From Linyphia triangularis (Eukaryota; Arthropoda; Arachnida; Araneae; Linyphiidae), in contig OZ021730.1 in NCBI GenBank assembly GCA_963978545.1, positions 2,922,701 through 2,986,700 of the forward strand: a DNA stretch of 64,000 nt. The letters are read 5' to 3'. The notes under the pieces were generated by a model, which did not search any database, was not told where the DNA came from, and was given only the letters and a program-made list of their open reading frames with translations. Numbering within the stretch: the first letter of the stretch is position 1; every line of letters starts with the position of its first letter. Shown here piece after piece: positions 1 through 11,062 of the stretch. Position numbers and translations under genes: made by a program.

Positions 1-1403
1 CGTTTTAGAACATTATTATTTCGATGTACCAAAAATCTGTTTTGTATGTAGTTAATCTATTAATACTTTGAAATAATTAATAACACATTCAGTTGTCCAG
101 TGATGGTATATGGTATCAATTTTGCCAAAATGTTGAGAGTATCTGCAATAATCATCCTAGTTTCAGAAAGTCGGTGTCTTCCTTAACTTCTTCTCGGAAG
201 AAATTCTTCAGACGACGGTTTTGTTACAAATTAAAAACATAACATTCAAAAGTTAGCACAACAACGTATCTGTAATAGTGCCTCCTGAAATTTAATCAAA
301 TAAGGAAAGACTTTACTTTAGTACAAGAGTTATAGTTTATATATTAAAAAAAAAAATGCTTAAAATTTCATATTTATTTTAATTTAACCGATTACATGGT
401 ATTTTGAAAATAGATGCTATAAGATAGTAATTCCCTCAAATGGGTTAAAAATAATAGAGACAGAGATCATTTGATGTAATTATATTAATTATTAAAACAA
501 TTCAATTAATAATTTTAATTAATGAATAAAAATATATTCATTATTATAATTAATAATTTATGGTTGGATTTATTTTATTATTAACAATAATTATTAAAAT
601 TTTATCAATGATTATATTAAAAGTTTGAGCCTGCATAAAACTAATATCACTGGACCGATTTTATATCTCAGTCCGCCCCTGTCTGAAACAATACTTCAAA
701 AAAAAAAAAAAAAAAAAAAAAGTTTTGTTGAAGATTGCATGTATAAGATTTACAAATTAGTATAATTATCTTAATTGTAATAATTTTTTCCAAAATTTAC
801 AACAATAAGGGAAGAGATTGCTGTAGACATAATGCCAATGAGTGCACTAATGAAATATCAATCCCAATTGAGATACCAATTGTGACATATTGCCAATAAA
901 TAAACTACTCTTGCATACACTTATTGAGAGGAAGTTCTAGTAAGAATTATTCCCTACACTCGCTATACAATATCCCTATACAATCCCTACACATTATCCC
1001 TCCCTATACAATATTCTAGCTCAAAAGCATTTCGAAACTACTTTTTATAAAACTTCATTGATATTTGGTACGAATATGTTTACTTAACAAAAATGCATTA
1101 CCAAATGGCACCACAACACATATATTGACATAAGGAATTCAAATATAAAATGAAATATATTAAACGCTATTTTCGAGTTTTTATTTTATGTCATTTCATT
1201 AAGTGATCAATTTTGTACCTTCTCACCAAATTTCAAGATTTTATACGAAACAGTTTCTGAATGCACTTGGCTAGAAGATTGTACCATAGTGAGTAAAGGG
1301 AATTACACTTCCCCTTAGATATGTTAATAGAATACTGTATCTTCTTTTATAATTCAAGTTACATCTATGTTTTTCTTAATTTCAATAATAAAATACCAAA
1401 GTA

Positions 1404-1404
<1 letters not shown>

Positions 1405-1481
<77 letters not shown>
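1405..1481. repeat. (AT)n microsatellite
   Basis: Uninterrupted AT dinucleotide array inside repeat R. The matching position in copy 2 (19152-19303) is about twice as long. Confidence 0.97.
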
Positions 1482-1485
<4 letters not shown>

Positions 1486-1948
1486 ATGAGTTTTTCTACT
1501 GAGGCAATGATGGCACAGTTTTTAAGTTAAAAACTACTATTTATTCACTCTTCAGAAAACTCATAAAAGCTATTCGAAGAACAGTGCAATCGCTATCAAG
1601 CTTCAACACAAGCTTCAACAAAAACAACTTCGAATACAGCGATTATACAAGCTCACTCCAATCGGTAAACAAATCGATCCGCTGTCATCGAGTTCCGATA
1701 TCAATCCGATATCAAACTTTCCCGATCTGCGGTCTTATTTAAACAGGCGCGTGAGAACATTCTAGAAATAACCAGCCAATTCGTCGAAAAAGAAACATCT
1801 CAAAATTTCTCGATTGCTTTAGGTGTTGCCACCTTTTTTCTAACTGTGTTATCGCTGTTAAAAAATGAAATAAGATAAAATAAATTACAATAGAATTTTA
1901 AAGTAATAAGTCACTATTTTCAACTATTTACAGAAAATGTATGTAGCA

Positions 1949-1949
<1 letters not shown>

Positions 1950-2035
<86 letters not shown>
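1950..2035. repeat. (AT)n microsatellite
   Basis: Second AT dinucleotide array of repeat R copy 1. It corresponds to the array at about 19757-19825 in copy 2. Confidence 0.97.
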
Positions 2036-2038
<3 letters not shown>

Positions 2039-3348
2039 AGGCGACTCCCCCAGAGGGCGCGCACTACGGTTATCTAATGTAGCCCGCAGCCATTTCAATG
2101 AAAGTCCATTAGAGTAATTCAAATGAAAGTCTATCCATCTCTATAAAGCATACGCAACGTTATTTTCTTAATTATAATGCTAACAAATTATTAATCTGCT
2201 GGCTTGGAAAAAATATTTTTAAGCAATTTTTGCAAGCTCCGAGACCCCTCACCTCCTGTATCCATTATCATACCCACGAACTTGACCGGCTAAAAGACTT
2301 TCCTTAATTATTTATCCAAGACCAATTAATGGCAAGAAAATAAGCCAGCGTTAAATATTTACCTTTGCAAATATAGCTTCCTCCCTGACAACAGTCAACA
2401 GATCATAAAATATTGTAATTTCATCTGAGCTCTTAAAGAAGGCCATTGGGAAGAAAAGCAGTTAAAATTTTCCCTACAAACTGCATGGAAGTCTGATGAG
2501 GAAAAAACAACAATAGTTCAAATTTTTGGCACCTGGTGGATGACGAACTGGAGGAAAATAAACATTATTTGAACTTTTCAACACAAGGGGATGGATGCAA
2601 GATGAAAGGAAAATACGATTACTGCTCCCAATTATTCGCCACCCTCCAAGTTTCAACGCGGATATGATATTTGCAAACATCCTTGTTCGTTTCAGCGCTA
2701 AAACCCTTATGAGAAGCATATCATATAGCAGCTAAGCGTTATCTCTAACCTCGACTAGAGGGTGCGCTTACGATTAGTGAAATTGCACACTTACAAATGG
2801 ATTTTCATGATTTAATTACGATTAAAACTGAAAAGAATGAAAAGTTTTTAGATGAAAATAAAATACGATTACTATCCCCAAGAGGAATTTTCACGTTTAT
2901 TATTATTATTATTATTTTAAATAAAAGTAGAGAAAAAATCGTGATAAACAGTATCATTCTTTCAAAACTTTGAGCTCGGATAGAAAATTAAAAAATATAT
3001 TTGTTTAGTTTTTCACTTTGCGATTTGGCATCCTTGTTGGTTCGTACTCTAAAACCCCTGTTGGAAGTGTTTCATTTTGCTGCTATTGCACAACTAGATG
3101 ATGCACCTAGGGATGCTTATTAACCTTGTTTGTAATTCTAAGATTTATTTTACTATTCAAACTAAACAAATAAAATTTTCTAACCAATCTATCTGATGTG
3201 TGTGAACTTAAAAAATGTCCGTTTCCTTAGTATTTGCCTAGTATTAGTATTGCATGATTTGTCAACTTACCAAAGAATTACATTAAGCACAAGAACAACC
3301 GAGATGATTTTGGTACTATACTATAATACTGCTGTTAATGTGGTTCCA

Positions 3349-3392
3349 GCCCGGAGGGCACTGTTCCACATATCGAATTTAGCCCGAAGGGC
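3349..3392 (-). other. J1 3'-terminal GCCC-loop-GGGC hairpins
   Basis: Two short hairpins, 3382-3392 and 3349-3359 (minus strand GCCCTTCGGGC and GCCCTCCGGGC), precede the 3' end. The same motif sits near the 3' end of J1-b, J3 and G-d. Confidence 0.7.
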
Positions 3393-3499
3393 GAAAGATT
3401 CAGGTGTAAAATCTAATTTGCACAATATAAAACAATTCAAAAAGGGGACGGACGGGACAAAACAAAAATTCGCAGCGTGCAGAATACAAATCCACTAAT

Positions 3500-3770
3500 G
3501 AGTGGAAAATATAAGGTAATAAGAAATCGCAGCGCAGGTTATATGACTTTTTAAACCCCTTTGGGTTGGGGAAAAAACAATAAACAAAAATCTACATTAC
3601 AAGAATGGAGTCAATCGCAGCGCAGGTAAATGAATTTTAAACCCTAAATTTTTAGGGAGTAAACTATAAACAAAAATCTACATTCCAAGAATTGAGTCAA
3701 TCGCAGCGCAGGATATATAAATTTTAACCCCCAGCAAGCTGGGGAATAAACTATGTACAGAAAGCTTTAA
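3500..3770 (-). repeat. J1-a 3' UTR: three tandem hairpin units of ~86 bp
   Basis: Three units each hold a short hairpin followed by CCTGCGCTGCGATT on the minus strand. Hairpins lie at 3729-3744 (CCCCAG-cttg-CTGGGG), 3642-3657 (CCCTAA-aaat-TTAGGG) and 3556-3571 (CCCC...GGGG, weaker). The spacing is 86-87 bp. The stems are kept while the bases change. Confidence 0.85.
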
Positions 3771-3779
3771 TCTACAGGA

Positions 3780-3857
3780 TTATCTATTATAGCTTTTAGC
3801 TAGAGTAGCGTCAGTGAGACTGAATACAGCAAACGGGCGGATTTCTGCATCATCTTT
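3780..3857 (-). pseudogene. Last codons of Jockey ORF2, J1-a
   Basis: Minus-strand frame ending in TAA reads KDDAEIRPFAVFSLTDATLA then KSYNR. The same C-terminus is in J1-b (KDDAKYRPYAAFSLSDATLV, then KNYNR) and, more distantly, in J2-J4 (RPFAAFALSDA). This shows J1-a once had a full ORF2 that was removed by internal deletion, rather than being built as gag-only. Confidence 0.8.
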
Positions 3858-3888
3858 TAGGCAGTTACTAAGTGATTTTGGTACTGAC

Positions 3889-4990
3889 ACGGCTAAACTT
3901 GATTCATCGCGGCTATGACAGTGCGGTAAAGATCAAAGGATTTCAAATACCACCTTAGTTTGACCGTTTACCACTAGATGGCGCTGGTCTAGTAGGATAG
4001 TTTTGAATAATTTCGCTTTGAATACCATGCTTCAATAGGATGTTGCTATCGTTTGGTAAGTGATTTTTGTAATTATTTACTCTTTTAATTCCCAAAACAT
4101 TATAAAATGACGGTCTATTGCTGTGTACCTTTATCTAAGTCAAATAGCACGGTCGATAAAATATATTTTCACGAATTCCCAGCTGATTTATTAGAACTAA
4201 AACGTGTTCCTTTAGATAAACTGATGCTTTTTGATACTGTTCAAGAAATAATATCCTTTAAAATCAATTCTTGTCATCTAAATTTATTCAGAATTGAAAA
4301 TATAGGATTAGATAATTTTCTATATTATTTCGATTTTCTTGTTTTAATTTTTTGAGTAAGATATCTATATCATCACACTATATTTTATGATGTTCCAATA
4401 TTTTCATTAATTAAAATTGATTATATTTATTTTTACTTCCTTTTTTTAATTCATTTAATTGTTAATTTATGAATATTGGAGCATTTTATAAAAAAATTTA
4501 ACAATTAACTTTGGGTTTTATTCTGGAAAAGAAATGGTTAATTACTACTTGGTCAATTAATGGCAAAATTGCTTTTGGTAAGAAATTCTGATGATATATG
4601 AAATTGTAAAAAGGACTGAAACATCATGTTAATTTATTTATTTATTTATTTATTAATCAATTGATATTTTGGGAAGTTTTCATAGTATTCCGTTAATAAT
4701 TTTTCAAGAAAAAAAATTAAATGTGTCGAAACTTGCACTAAATGGTCAATTACTGGTAGGTTCACCCTAGTATTAACAAACTAATGAATTAAATCATTTT
4801 TCTATTTGCATAAAGTTATGTAAATATGCTATGTTTCGTTTTATGATTTGTTTGTTTTGGAAATTGGTTACGATTTTCGCCACTACCCCGGATTGGCGCT
4901 GTCCAAGTAGAAAATTTATCTCGTAGGTTGGTCGTCGCGAAATGAGCCATTGTCAAAGCCTTATTCCCCCTTGAATCGAGTTTAGCCTTG
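3889..4990. mobile_element. P-element-like DNA transposon relic with THAP remnant
   Basis: The ends are inverted: ACGGCTAAACTTGATTCA on the left and CAAGGCTAAACTCGATTCA on the right, read inward. They are flanked by the direct repeat gtactgac (3881-3888 and 4991-4998), an 8-bp duplication as in the P superfamily. A frame with THAP-domain features starts at 4107. P-element transposases carry an N-terminal THAP domain, so the pieces agree. The element is nested in J1-a and is therefore younger. Sub-terminal sequence carries a CCACTAGATGGCGC motif at 3971. Confidence 0.65.
4107..4355 (+). pseudogene. THAP-domain N-terminal remnant
   Basis: The frame begins MTVYCCVPLSKSNS and contains SFH-like FHEFPADLLELKR. 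This matches the start of a THAP zinc-binding domain (Met-x-x-x-Cys-Cys-x-Pro ... Phe-His-x-Phe-Pro-x-Asp). The CxxC spacing is damaged (Ser where the second Cys is expected) and similarity stops after about 40 residues. No transposase core follows. In P-type transposases this domain binds the terminal DNA. Confidence 0.55.
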
Positions 4991-5209
4991 GTACTGACTG
5001 ACTGTTTTGGTAAATGGTGCAGATAGATCCGTGAGGATCTTCATTCTGCAGGATAGTTCGTAGAAAAAACAATAACATTCGTAGTGTACGACATGAATTA
5101 GATTAGAATGAAGATGGAAAAATAAAACAGTGTTACAGTCTGAAACAACCGTATCAAAAGAAAGCCATGTCCAATGACAGAGGGGAAAATGCAGCGTAAG
5201 CCAATGGGC

Positions 5210-6046
5210 TTAGGCGTATGGTTCGAGGTCATATTCTTCAAAAGAAAAGAGATAATCCCTAATGGGTGCTAAATAATCTATATTACTAGCTCTTGGGGTG
5301 GATGAGGTTTCGATAAACATCTCAGCAGTTCCAAAGTCTCGTTTGACAAGGGTAAGGAGTTTAACAATAACTCCAGTATGTTCGTCTCTGCTAATCATGT
5401 CCTCAAAATCCAAATCAGTTTGAGTGGTTACATCAGCAGTTTTGATGTTGCGTTTTGGTTTGGTGCTAGTGGCTTTATCAACCATAGTTCGATCCACTTC
5501 CATGAAGATAGGTTTGCCAGGTAGACTGACATCAGTGTTTGTAGACTGATGATTAATAATTAAGGGGCAAGGACTAATTTGGGAAGCTACACTAGCATAC
5601 GTGCGCTTGGGAATTAAGTTAAGGGAAATAGGACGAGGAAGGAGGACAGGCTTAGTGGCAGGGATCGCCCTCTTGACCCCGGAACCACTAGGCCGAATTA
5701 GTTTAAGTCTATCAGTATAGAAAGTACACAGGTGGGAGGAAGATGCATGATTTCCTTTACAATTTACGCAGAGCCGCGCACTGCCCTTACTGGGACAATC
5801 CCGACTGGGATGCTTTTCGGAGCAGTGGCGACATCTGGTGGGATAAGGGCAAGTTACTGAGAGGTGACCATTCCACCTTTGACAGTTAAAACACTGTTTA
5901 ACAGGATTTGGCTTCTTGCCATAGAGGGGTTCCATTTTTACTTTAAGGAAACCTAAACTCGTCCATGAGAGTATGTCAGGTTTATCAAATGTAATGGGGA
6001 ACTCGACAATGAAGAGTGGAATCCAGGTTCCAAATCGATTCTTCAT
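5210..6046 (-). pseudogene. Jockey ORF1 (gag-like) C-terminal half, J1-a
   Basis: The open frame of 278 residues starts inside the protein; the reading frame continues upstream of the first Met to about 6062, where the element is truncated. It begins in the PRE_C2HC-type domain (PLFIVEFP). Three zinc knuckles follow: C-x2-C-x5-H-x4-C at about residues 53-67 (CFNCQRWNGHLSVTC), then CRHCSEKHPSRDC, then CVNCKGNH...C. A VKRA...LPRP stretch and a YASVA motif follow, shared with the gag units at 47.6 and 49.3 kb. In Jockey-clade elements ORF1 encodes the nucleic-acid-binding gag-like protein. The frame itself is intact to its stop but lacks the N-terminal half. Confidence 0.85.
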
Positions 6047-6079
6047 TTGTATAATAGAGATGGGGGGGGGGGGGATTTG

Positions 6080-7060
6080 GTTTCGAATAGGTTGGTGTTT
6101 TTTAGTTATGGCATATTTTTTAAACTTATGTGTCCAATATCTTCGACTCTTAAAATTTTATACAATGTACTTTCTGAAATTTGTTTATAAATTAAATGTG
6201 CTTCAATAATTTTCCGAGCGATGTTAGATTTTAGGGAGGGCATTTGCATTTCATTTGTTACAAGTTATTTAGTTTACTATTTATTCTCTTTGTTATTTAG
6301 GTTGGTTATCTTTAAGTGTTTTAGTGTCATTTGATTTCTGTTAACCAGTTGGAATTCTTTTTTTCTTTTTTCCTTTTTTTCTGAAAAAACTAAGCACCAC
6401 TAACATTATTTTGCTTATTTCTATGATAAATATAGAATTTCGAAACCGCAGTGAAGATATTATTGTATGTACCTCTAGAAGAAATTTGACGCCATTAATG
6501 TGTGTCAATTAATATTTTAAAGGCCTTGAAACTCACATTAGTGATGATTTGGTAACGCGTAAGATCAAATTTTTGCAGTTATATTGAAGTTTTTAGGATT
6601 CAACGATCCCTTTTATCTATTATCCATTAATTTTTAAAAGTTTTTTATAAAAATAAGCAACGTCGAGAGATATATGACTTAATGATAAAACAGCTTTTAT
6701 CTATATCAGCGTTCACACTAACTTCTAGAGGAGGGCCGTATGTGTAATATTAATAACAATATTAATATAATGGCAATTAGTTTTCGTTAATTTGTAACGA
6801 AAAACAAGATTGACGTATTTAAAAAATTCTAGAAATTTTTTTGAATCACTGTGGAACGCTATTGTCAGAGGAAGAAAATGCTTTCCAGCTAGCGTTCAAC
6901 ACATTTTTCACCTTATCGACTTTTTTACTCCAAATTCGTAGAGTATATTGTTCTTCAATGCAAAAATCCACCTTACGTGTTGTCATTCTTTATTTCAAAG
7001 TTTAACATATTACGGTGGTCCTTATTTTTCTCAACCCCCCCCCCCCCCTTCTATCCCAAG
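6080..7060. repeat. Repeat R, copy 1, right part
   Basis: Matches copy 2 at about 21700-22290 and 23280-23540, including the landmarks 'tgtccaatrtcttcgact', 'gagggcatttgcatttcatt' and 'ataatggcaattag'. A stump of the hAT-like MITE lies inside. Confidence 0.75.
6707..6760. mobile_element. Stump of hAT-like MITE (deleted copy)
   Basis: Begins CAGCGTTCACACTAACTTCTA after the flank atctatat, as in the full copies at 22294 and 28475. After about 40 bp it jumps to repeat R sequence that lies beyond the MITE in copy 2. The insertion is therefore ancestral to the R copies and was deleted here. Confidence 0.65.
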
Positions 7061-7591
7061 TTTTTTCCTTTGGCTCTAAAAACATTATTATAATAAATAT
7101 TTTACCCTGTGCCTTAAAGAGGTAGAGTTGCAAAATACTTTTAATGACGTAGATAAAACGTCACAAAAATTGTTCAAAATAAATGTGTCGATGTCGGACT
7201 CAAGTATCTTTTAATTCAAATATAATTAATATTTCTTACCAATTTACAATTACAAAATTAGATTGGAACTACGATGAAAGTATATTCCTTTTTCATCCAA
7301 ATTTTTTTGTTACTATAATGATTTTTATTATTATTTTTGCGTTTTTGAAAACTCTTATCCAGGAAAAAGGTTGAGCCATCCTTTAAAATCTGCAAAAATT
7401 ATTATTTACAAAACGAAATTAGATTTTAGGGCCGTGGTTTGCACTACAGGGTTATATTTTAACCTTTCCTATCACTAACCTTTATTTTTATACTAATTCT
7501 AAATTAATTTTCTTCCAACTACTATTCTAGCCTAACGTATTTCAATTTCATAAGTTAATAAAATATTGGAAATTAAGGACTAAAATTAAAC
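7061..7591. other. No recognisable gene
   Basis: AT-rich sequence between repeat R and J1-b. A 63-codon frame at 7183 has no recognisable motif and is probably chance. Confidence 0.6.
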
Positions 7592-9410
7592 AAGGAAGCT
7601 AATCAAATGTAGAAACAGTACGAGGAAAGAATGGTAAAGAACGCTTGATCCAGTTCTCAAAAGAGAAATTAATGCAGTCAAGAAATGCATCTCCGAACAT
7701 ACTAAAGCCAACAGAGAAGCCAGGTGGCAGGAAAGGCTGTCCACTCTGGAATTAGAGGACAATTCTATTTGGCGCATGACCCTTAAGAGAAAAAAAACAA
7801 CACAAACGCCTCTCTTGAGCAATAGTGGTTTAGTCTTCACTTAGTCTGACAAAGCTGAAACTTTTGCTGACTCTCTAGAACAACAGTTTCAAAATAACAC
7901 CTCCCCTAACAACACTGAGTTTCAAAACCACATTGAAAGCACTGTTGCTCTTTGGAAACAATGGTCATTCATTAACTCCATTCAACATACCAACACACAA
8001 GAAGTAATGGACACCATTACTAAACTTAAAGTTAGAAAATCCCCTGCTGTTGATAATATATCTAATAGAATGATTAAGAACATTCCAAACACTACCATCC
8101 AAATTTTAACAGACATTTTCAATGCTAGCCACTTGTTTAGTTATTTTCCAAGTATTGGGAAAGAGGCTTTGATAATCTTAATACATAAACATGGCAAGGA
8201 CCCCTCTGATCCAACCAGCCATAGACTGATTAGTCTTTTGCCTTGCTTGAGAAAGATTTTTGAAAGGATAATTTCCAATCGCATTTTTCTACTTTTGAAC
8301 AGTATCTCCGAAGAGCAATTCGAGTTTATGAAAAACAGGTCTACCACTGGGCAGCTCATTAGAATTCTCGAGTTTGCTGGCTCAGCTATGCATAGGAAGG
8401 AAGGCTCCGCAATGCTTATGCTCGATGTCGCTAAGGCGTTTGATCGGGTATATCATTCGGGGCTCCTTTTCAAACTGATTAAATTCAAATTTCCACATGA
8501 TTTGATACATCTCATCTCCAGTTACCTAGGTCATAGACATTTTAGAATAAGGGTTGGAAAGGCCATCTCTGAACATAGAAACATTAAGGCTGAGGTCCCA
8601 CAAAGGAGTATCTTGGGTCCCACTCTTTATAACTTATACACTGCAGACTTTCCCACATTTAGAGACGATAGACACTGTCTTACCGCCTTCTACGCAGATG
8701 ATACTGCAGTCATCACAAAATCCATCAATCCACAAAAAGCATTAGATAAACTTCAGGAGAAAACCCCCCAAATCGAGGAATGGTGCTCCAAATGGAAAGT
8801 GTCAATAAATGCAGGAAAATCGCAAATCATCTGTGTTAGAGCGAAGGATAAACTTAAAAACTTAAATAACAATGTCAAACTCTTCAACGAAAATATCCCA
8901 TTGGTCAGGAAGGCTAAATACCTTGAAGTTACACTTAACAGCAAAGTAAACTGGAAAGACCACATTAAAATGGTCACTAGTAAAACATACATGATAATCA
9001 ACAGGCTCTGGCCACTTCTTGGTAAAAACTCCAGTCTTCCACTAAATTACAAGAAAAGGGTTTATTTGTCTACAATCTGTCCCATTTTTTCATATGCTGC
9101 CCCTGCGTGGTGCATCCACGTTGCACAAGATGCAATAAAACTTCAAAAAATCCAAAACAGGGTTCTAAGAGGGATGGTAGATGCTTCGAGATATGTATGA
9201 AACGACCTCATTCATAAAGATTTGAAAATCACCACAGTTTCACAGCACTTAGCAAACGTGAACATCACATTTTTCAAAAAGGCTCTAAAAGCTGATCCCA
9301 TCGTTAGTGATTGTTTCAATTACGAGATCGTCAAAGATGATGCAAAATACCGCCCGTATGCTGCATTTAGCCTTTCTGATGCCACTCTGGTTAAAAACTA
9401 TAACAGATAG
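7592..9410 (+). pseudogene. Jockey ORF2 reverse transcriptase, truncated, with stops (J1-b)
   Basis: One frame runs from about 7592 to the TAA at 9408-9410. It holds the linker (NREARWQERL...DNSIW), then RT: SHRLISLLPCLRKIFERI, MLDVAKAFDRV (catalytic Asp), the PQRSILGP region and FYADDTA (catalytic Asp pair). It ends in YAAFSLSDATL. Internal stops are TAA at 7635, TAG at 7842 (where J2 has GAA/GAG) and TGA at 9198 (where J4 has CGA/CGC). The endonuclease is missing through 5' truncation. RT of this clade copies element RNA by target-primed reverse transcription. The usual PQGS motif is changed to PQRS here. Confidence 0.85.
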
Positions 9411-9429
9411 AACTGTAGATCAAAGCTTG

Positions 9430-9828
9430 TATGTACATAGTTTATTCCCCAGATTGCTGGGGCTTAAAAATTATTTAACCTGCGCTTGTGATTTTAACTC
9501 ATCTCAATTATTGTATATTCTGATTTTGTATATAGCTTATTCCCCAACTCAATGGGGTTTAGAAATATTTAACCTGCGCTTGCGATTTTTTATTTCCTTC
9601 TATACTACTACCCATTTAGTGAATTATTTTATACCATGCGCTTCCGCATTCCCATTTAATCTTGTTGTCCGTTTAGTTTTGTCCCGTCAGTCCCCTTTTT
9701 TAGTATTAGTTTTGAATTGCTTTTTAGTGCAAATTAGATTTTACCACTGAATTTTCGCCCTTCGGGCTAATTTAGACATGTGGATCAATGCCCTCGGGCT
9801 GGAACCACCATAAATCAATATTATAGTA
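9430..9828 (+). repeat. J1-b 3' UTR with hairpin units
   Basis: Hairpins at 9447-9462 (CCCCAG-attg-CTGGGG) and 9542-9557 (CCCCA-actcaa-TGGGG) are each followed by AACCTGCGCTTG(C/T)GATTTT. The 3'-terminal pair of hairpins is at 9757-9767 (GCCCTTCGGGC) and 9790-9799. It has the same plan as J1-a on the other strand. Confidence 0.85.
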
Positions 9829-10515
9829 GGCTTGTGACCCCCCCAATCAATCAATGACTCTGACTTAGAGATCTGAACTAGACGGACCTGTTCCCGATCG
9901 TTCCAGTTTTTCCTATGGCTCAACGTAAAAAGAAGCCAGCTAAACAAATCTCAACGAAGGACTCTGTCCCTGTTGTTGTTGACGAGACTAGCATTGATGA
10001 TGTTCCTGTTGATGTACCTGCCCCAGATATTACAACAACTGAAAATTCAATTGAATTAGCTCAACCTGCTGTTGAGAGTTGTACAATTCTGGCTCCGGCG
10101 GATGAGGCGCTGCAGTATTTAGAGGCAACTCTCGCTAACATTGTTAGCCCCTCTTATGTACCCACCTGCTTCTACCTTGCTGCTGACGCGGAAGGGAAAA
10201 GCGCCTTAAGCTTTCTGCACAAGAAGCTTCTTGAGCAAAATGGCACTTTGAACGCCCGTGTCCATAAAAACCTGATTTGCGTCACCCCACAACAAGGGGT
10301 TGAGGATGCTCTTTTCTACACCTGGCTGAAGGAGCTTGGAGTTCCTTTTTCGCAAGATGATCCTGGCAAACTTACTTCGTTTAAAGTAGTTGTCAGGGGA
10401 TTGCCTGGATCCACATCTCCGGTGGAGATTGATGACTGATTTGCCTCAGAGATGCCAGAATTCCAAATTAAATCAGTCACCCAGATGAAGAGAAGATTAT
10501 GGGACATGAACATAT
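9829..10515 (+). mobile_element. G-a: 3'-truncated gag (ORF1) unit
   Basis: A short leader containing CTGACTTAGAG, found also just upstream of the gag start in G-c and G-d, precedes the ORF. The unit abuts the 3' end of J1-b and is cut off about 600 bp into ORF1. Confidence 0.7.
9915..10512 (+). pseudogene. Jockey ORF1 (gag) N-terminal part, G-a
   Basis: Starts MAQRKKKPAKQIS, with a basic N-terminus and an acidic DDVPVDVPAP stretch as in G-c (MPKPKRKAK...DDVPIDN). It reaches the start of the PRE_C2HC-type domain (VVVRGLPGSTSPVEI; G-c has LVIRGLPLATSPEEI). A TGA stops the frame at 10437, but the same frame continues FASEMPEFQIKSVTQMKRR to about 10512. The zinc knuckles are lost by truncation. 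Confidence 0.75.
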
Positions 10516-10789
10516 TTAAATATTCAAAATATTTCTTAATTGTATAATCTCATGGTACTTAAATTTTCAGTACATATTTTTAATATCTAATAAATAGTTT
10601 GCATATTTGTATTTAAATTTTAAAATTTAATCTTTAAAAATGATTGGATTCCGAATTTTAAAAATTAGAGGTGGTAACATTTATATAACTTTTTTTTTTT
10701 TTTAGTAAGATCGGTAAGGAGGAGGGGGCGCCAAAATTGTCTTCGCTTATAGTTAAAAATTTGCTTTGACCGCCCCTGATGTAGATGCT
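10516..10789. other. AT-rich spacer, no gene seen
   Basis: Contains a poly-T run near 10690 and a short GC-richer patch (10705-10785) that could be another small repeat. No end structure or homology was recognised. Confidence 0.5.
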
Positions 10790-11062
10790 AATGAATCTGC
10801 AACATGTAGTGGCTACACAGATCAAGCGGAAACAGAAAAAAAAGGGTGATCTGTAATGAATGCCAAAAAGAATTTTGCAGCTGTCAGCAACCTCTATCGC
10901 CATAAAAAAAAATACGACACCCAGAATATTACTCAAGACTACGTTCAAAAGAAAAAAGGTTTTCGTGTGATGTGTGCCACAAATATTTTGTCACGAAAGT
11001 TGGTGTGTCACGTCATAAGAAGAAATTGCACTAGGTAGACATTACTAGAGAATGTAAAGACC
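10790..11062 (+). pseudogene. C2H2 zinc-finger part of a MULE-type transposase pseudogene (5' half)
   Basis: In shifting frames the DNA encodes two C2H2-like fingers: a NECQKEF...LYRHKKK finger near 10856-10905 and a CDVCHKYFVTKVGVSRHKKK finger near 10965-11030. Frameshifts separate them. The coding trace stops at the left LTR of the BEL element and resumes beyond its right LTR (15601) with further C2H2 remnants, so one gene or transposon was split by the BEL insertion. Confidence 0.55.

Larger units (their letters stand above)
1..3312. repeat. Repeat R, copy 1, left part
   Basis: This long AT-rich non-coding segment recurs in the same order and orientation from 17784 (copy 2), and its second half recurs from 23688 (copy 3). 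It contains two (AT)n arrays. Shared landmarks are a block ending in an AGAGGGCGCGCAC motif just right of the second AT array, and a block around 3000-3160 reading 'catccttgttggttcgt'. Copy 1 lacks about 340 bp present in copies 2 and 3 near 3028. No convincing coding sequence is present. Copy 1 is broken at about 3312 by a minus-strand Jockey insertion and resumes near 6080. Confidence 0.8.
3313..6075 (-). mobile_element. J1-a: internally deleted Jockey-type non-LTR element
   Basis: Read on the minus strand, the order is the ORF1 (gag) C-terminal half, a junction, the last ~26 codons of ORF2, then a 3' UTR with three tandem hairpin units. The whole endonuclease and reverse transcriptase region is missing. 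The 3' end (low coordinates) abuts repeat R at 'ttttggta'; R resumes near 6080, so the element inserted into R. The 5' end is truncated near a G-rich tract at about 6062. The last 35 bp of ORF2 and the 3' UTR match J1-b (9330-9828) in plan and motifs, so both belong to one family. A 1.1-kb DNA transposon relic is nested inside at 3889-4990. Confidence 0.8.
7592..9828 (+). mobile_element. J1-b: 5'-truncated Jockey-type element
   Basis: Starts within the linker between endonuclease and reverse transcriptase and runs to a 3' UTR with tandem hairpins. The 3' end reads ...tattatagta, as in J1-a and G-d, and is followed directly by the 5' leader of gag fragment G-a in the same orientation. Confidence 0.8.

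Noticed and set aside
1928..2122. Poly-Ile-Tyr ORFs (also 19098-19322 and 40971-41219)
   Set aside because: They are translations of AT microsatellites.
3500..3770. CRISPR-like regular repeats
   Set aside because: Regular spacing is due to tandem 3' UTR units of a retroelement; linkers are similar to each other, unlike spacers, and the genome is eukaryotic.
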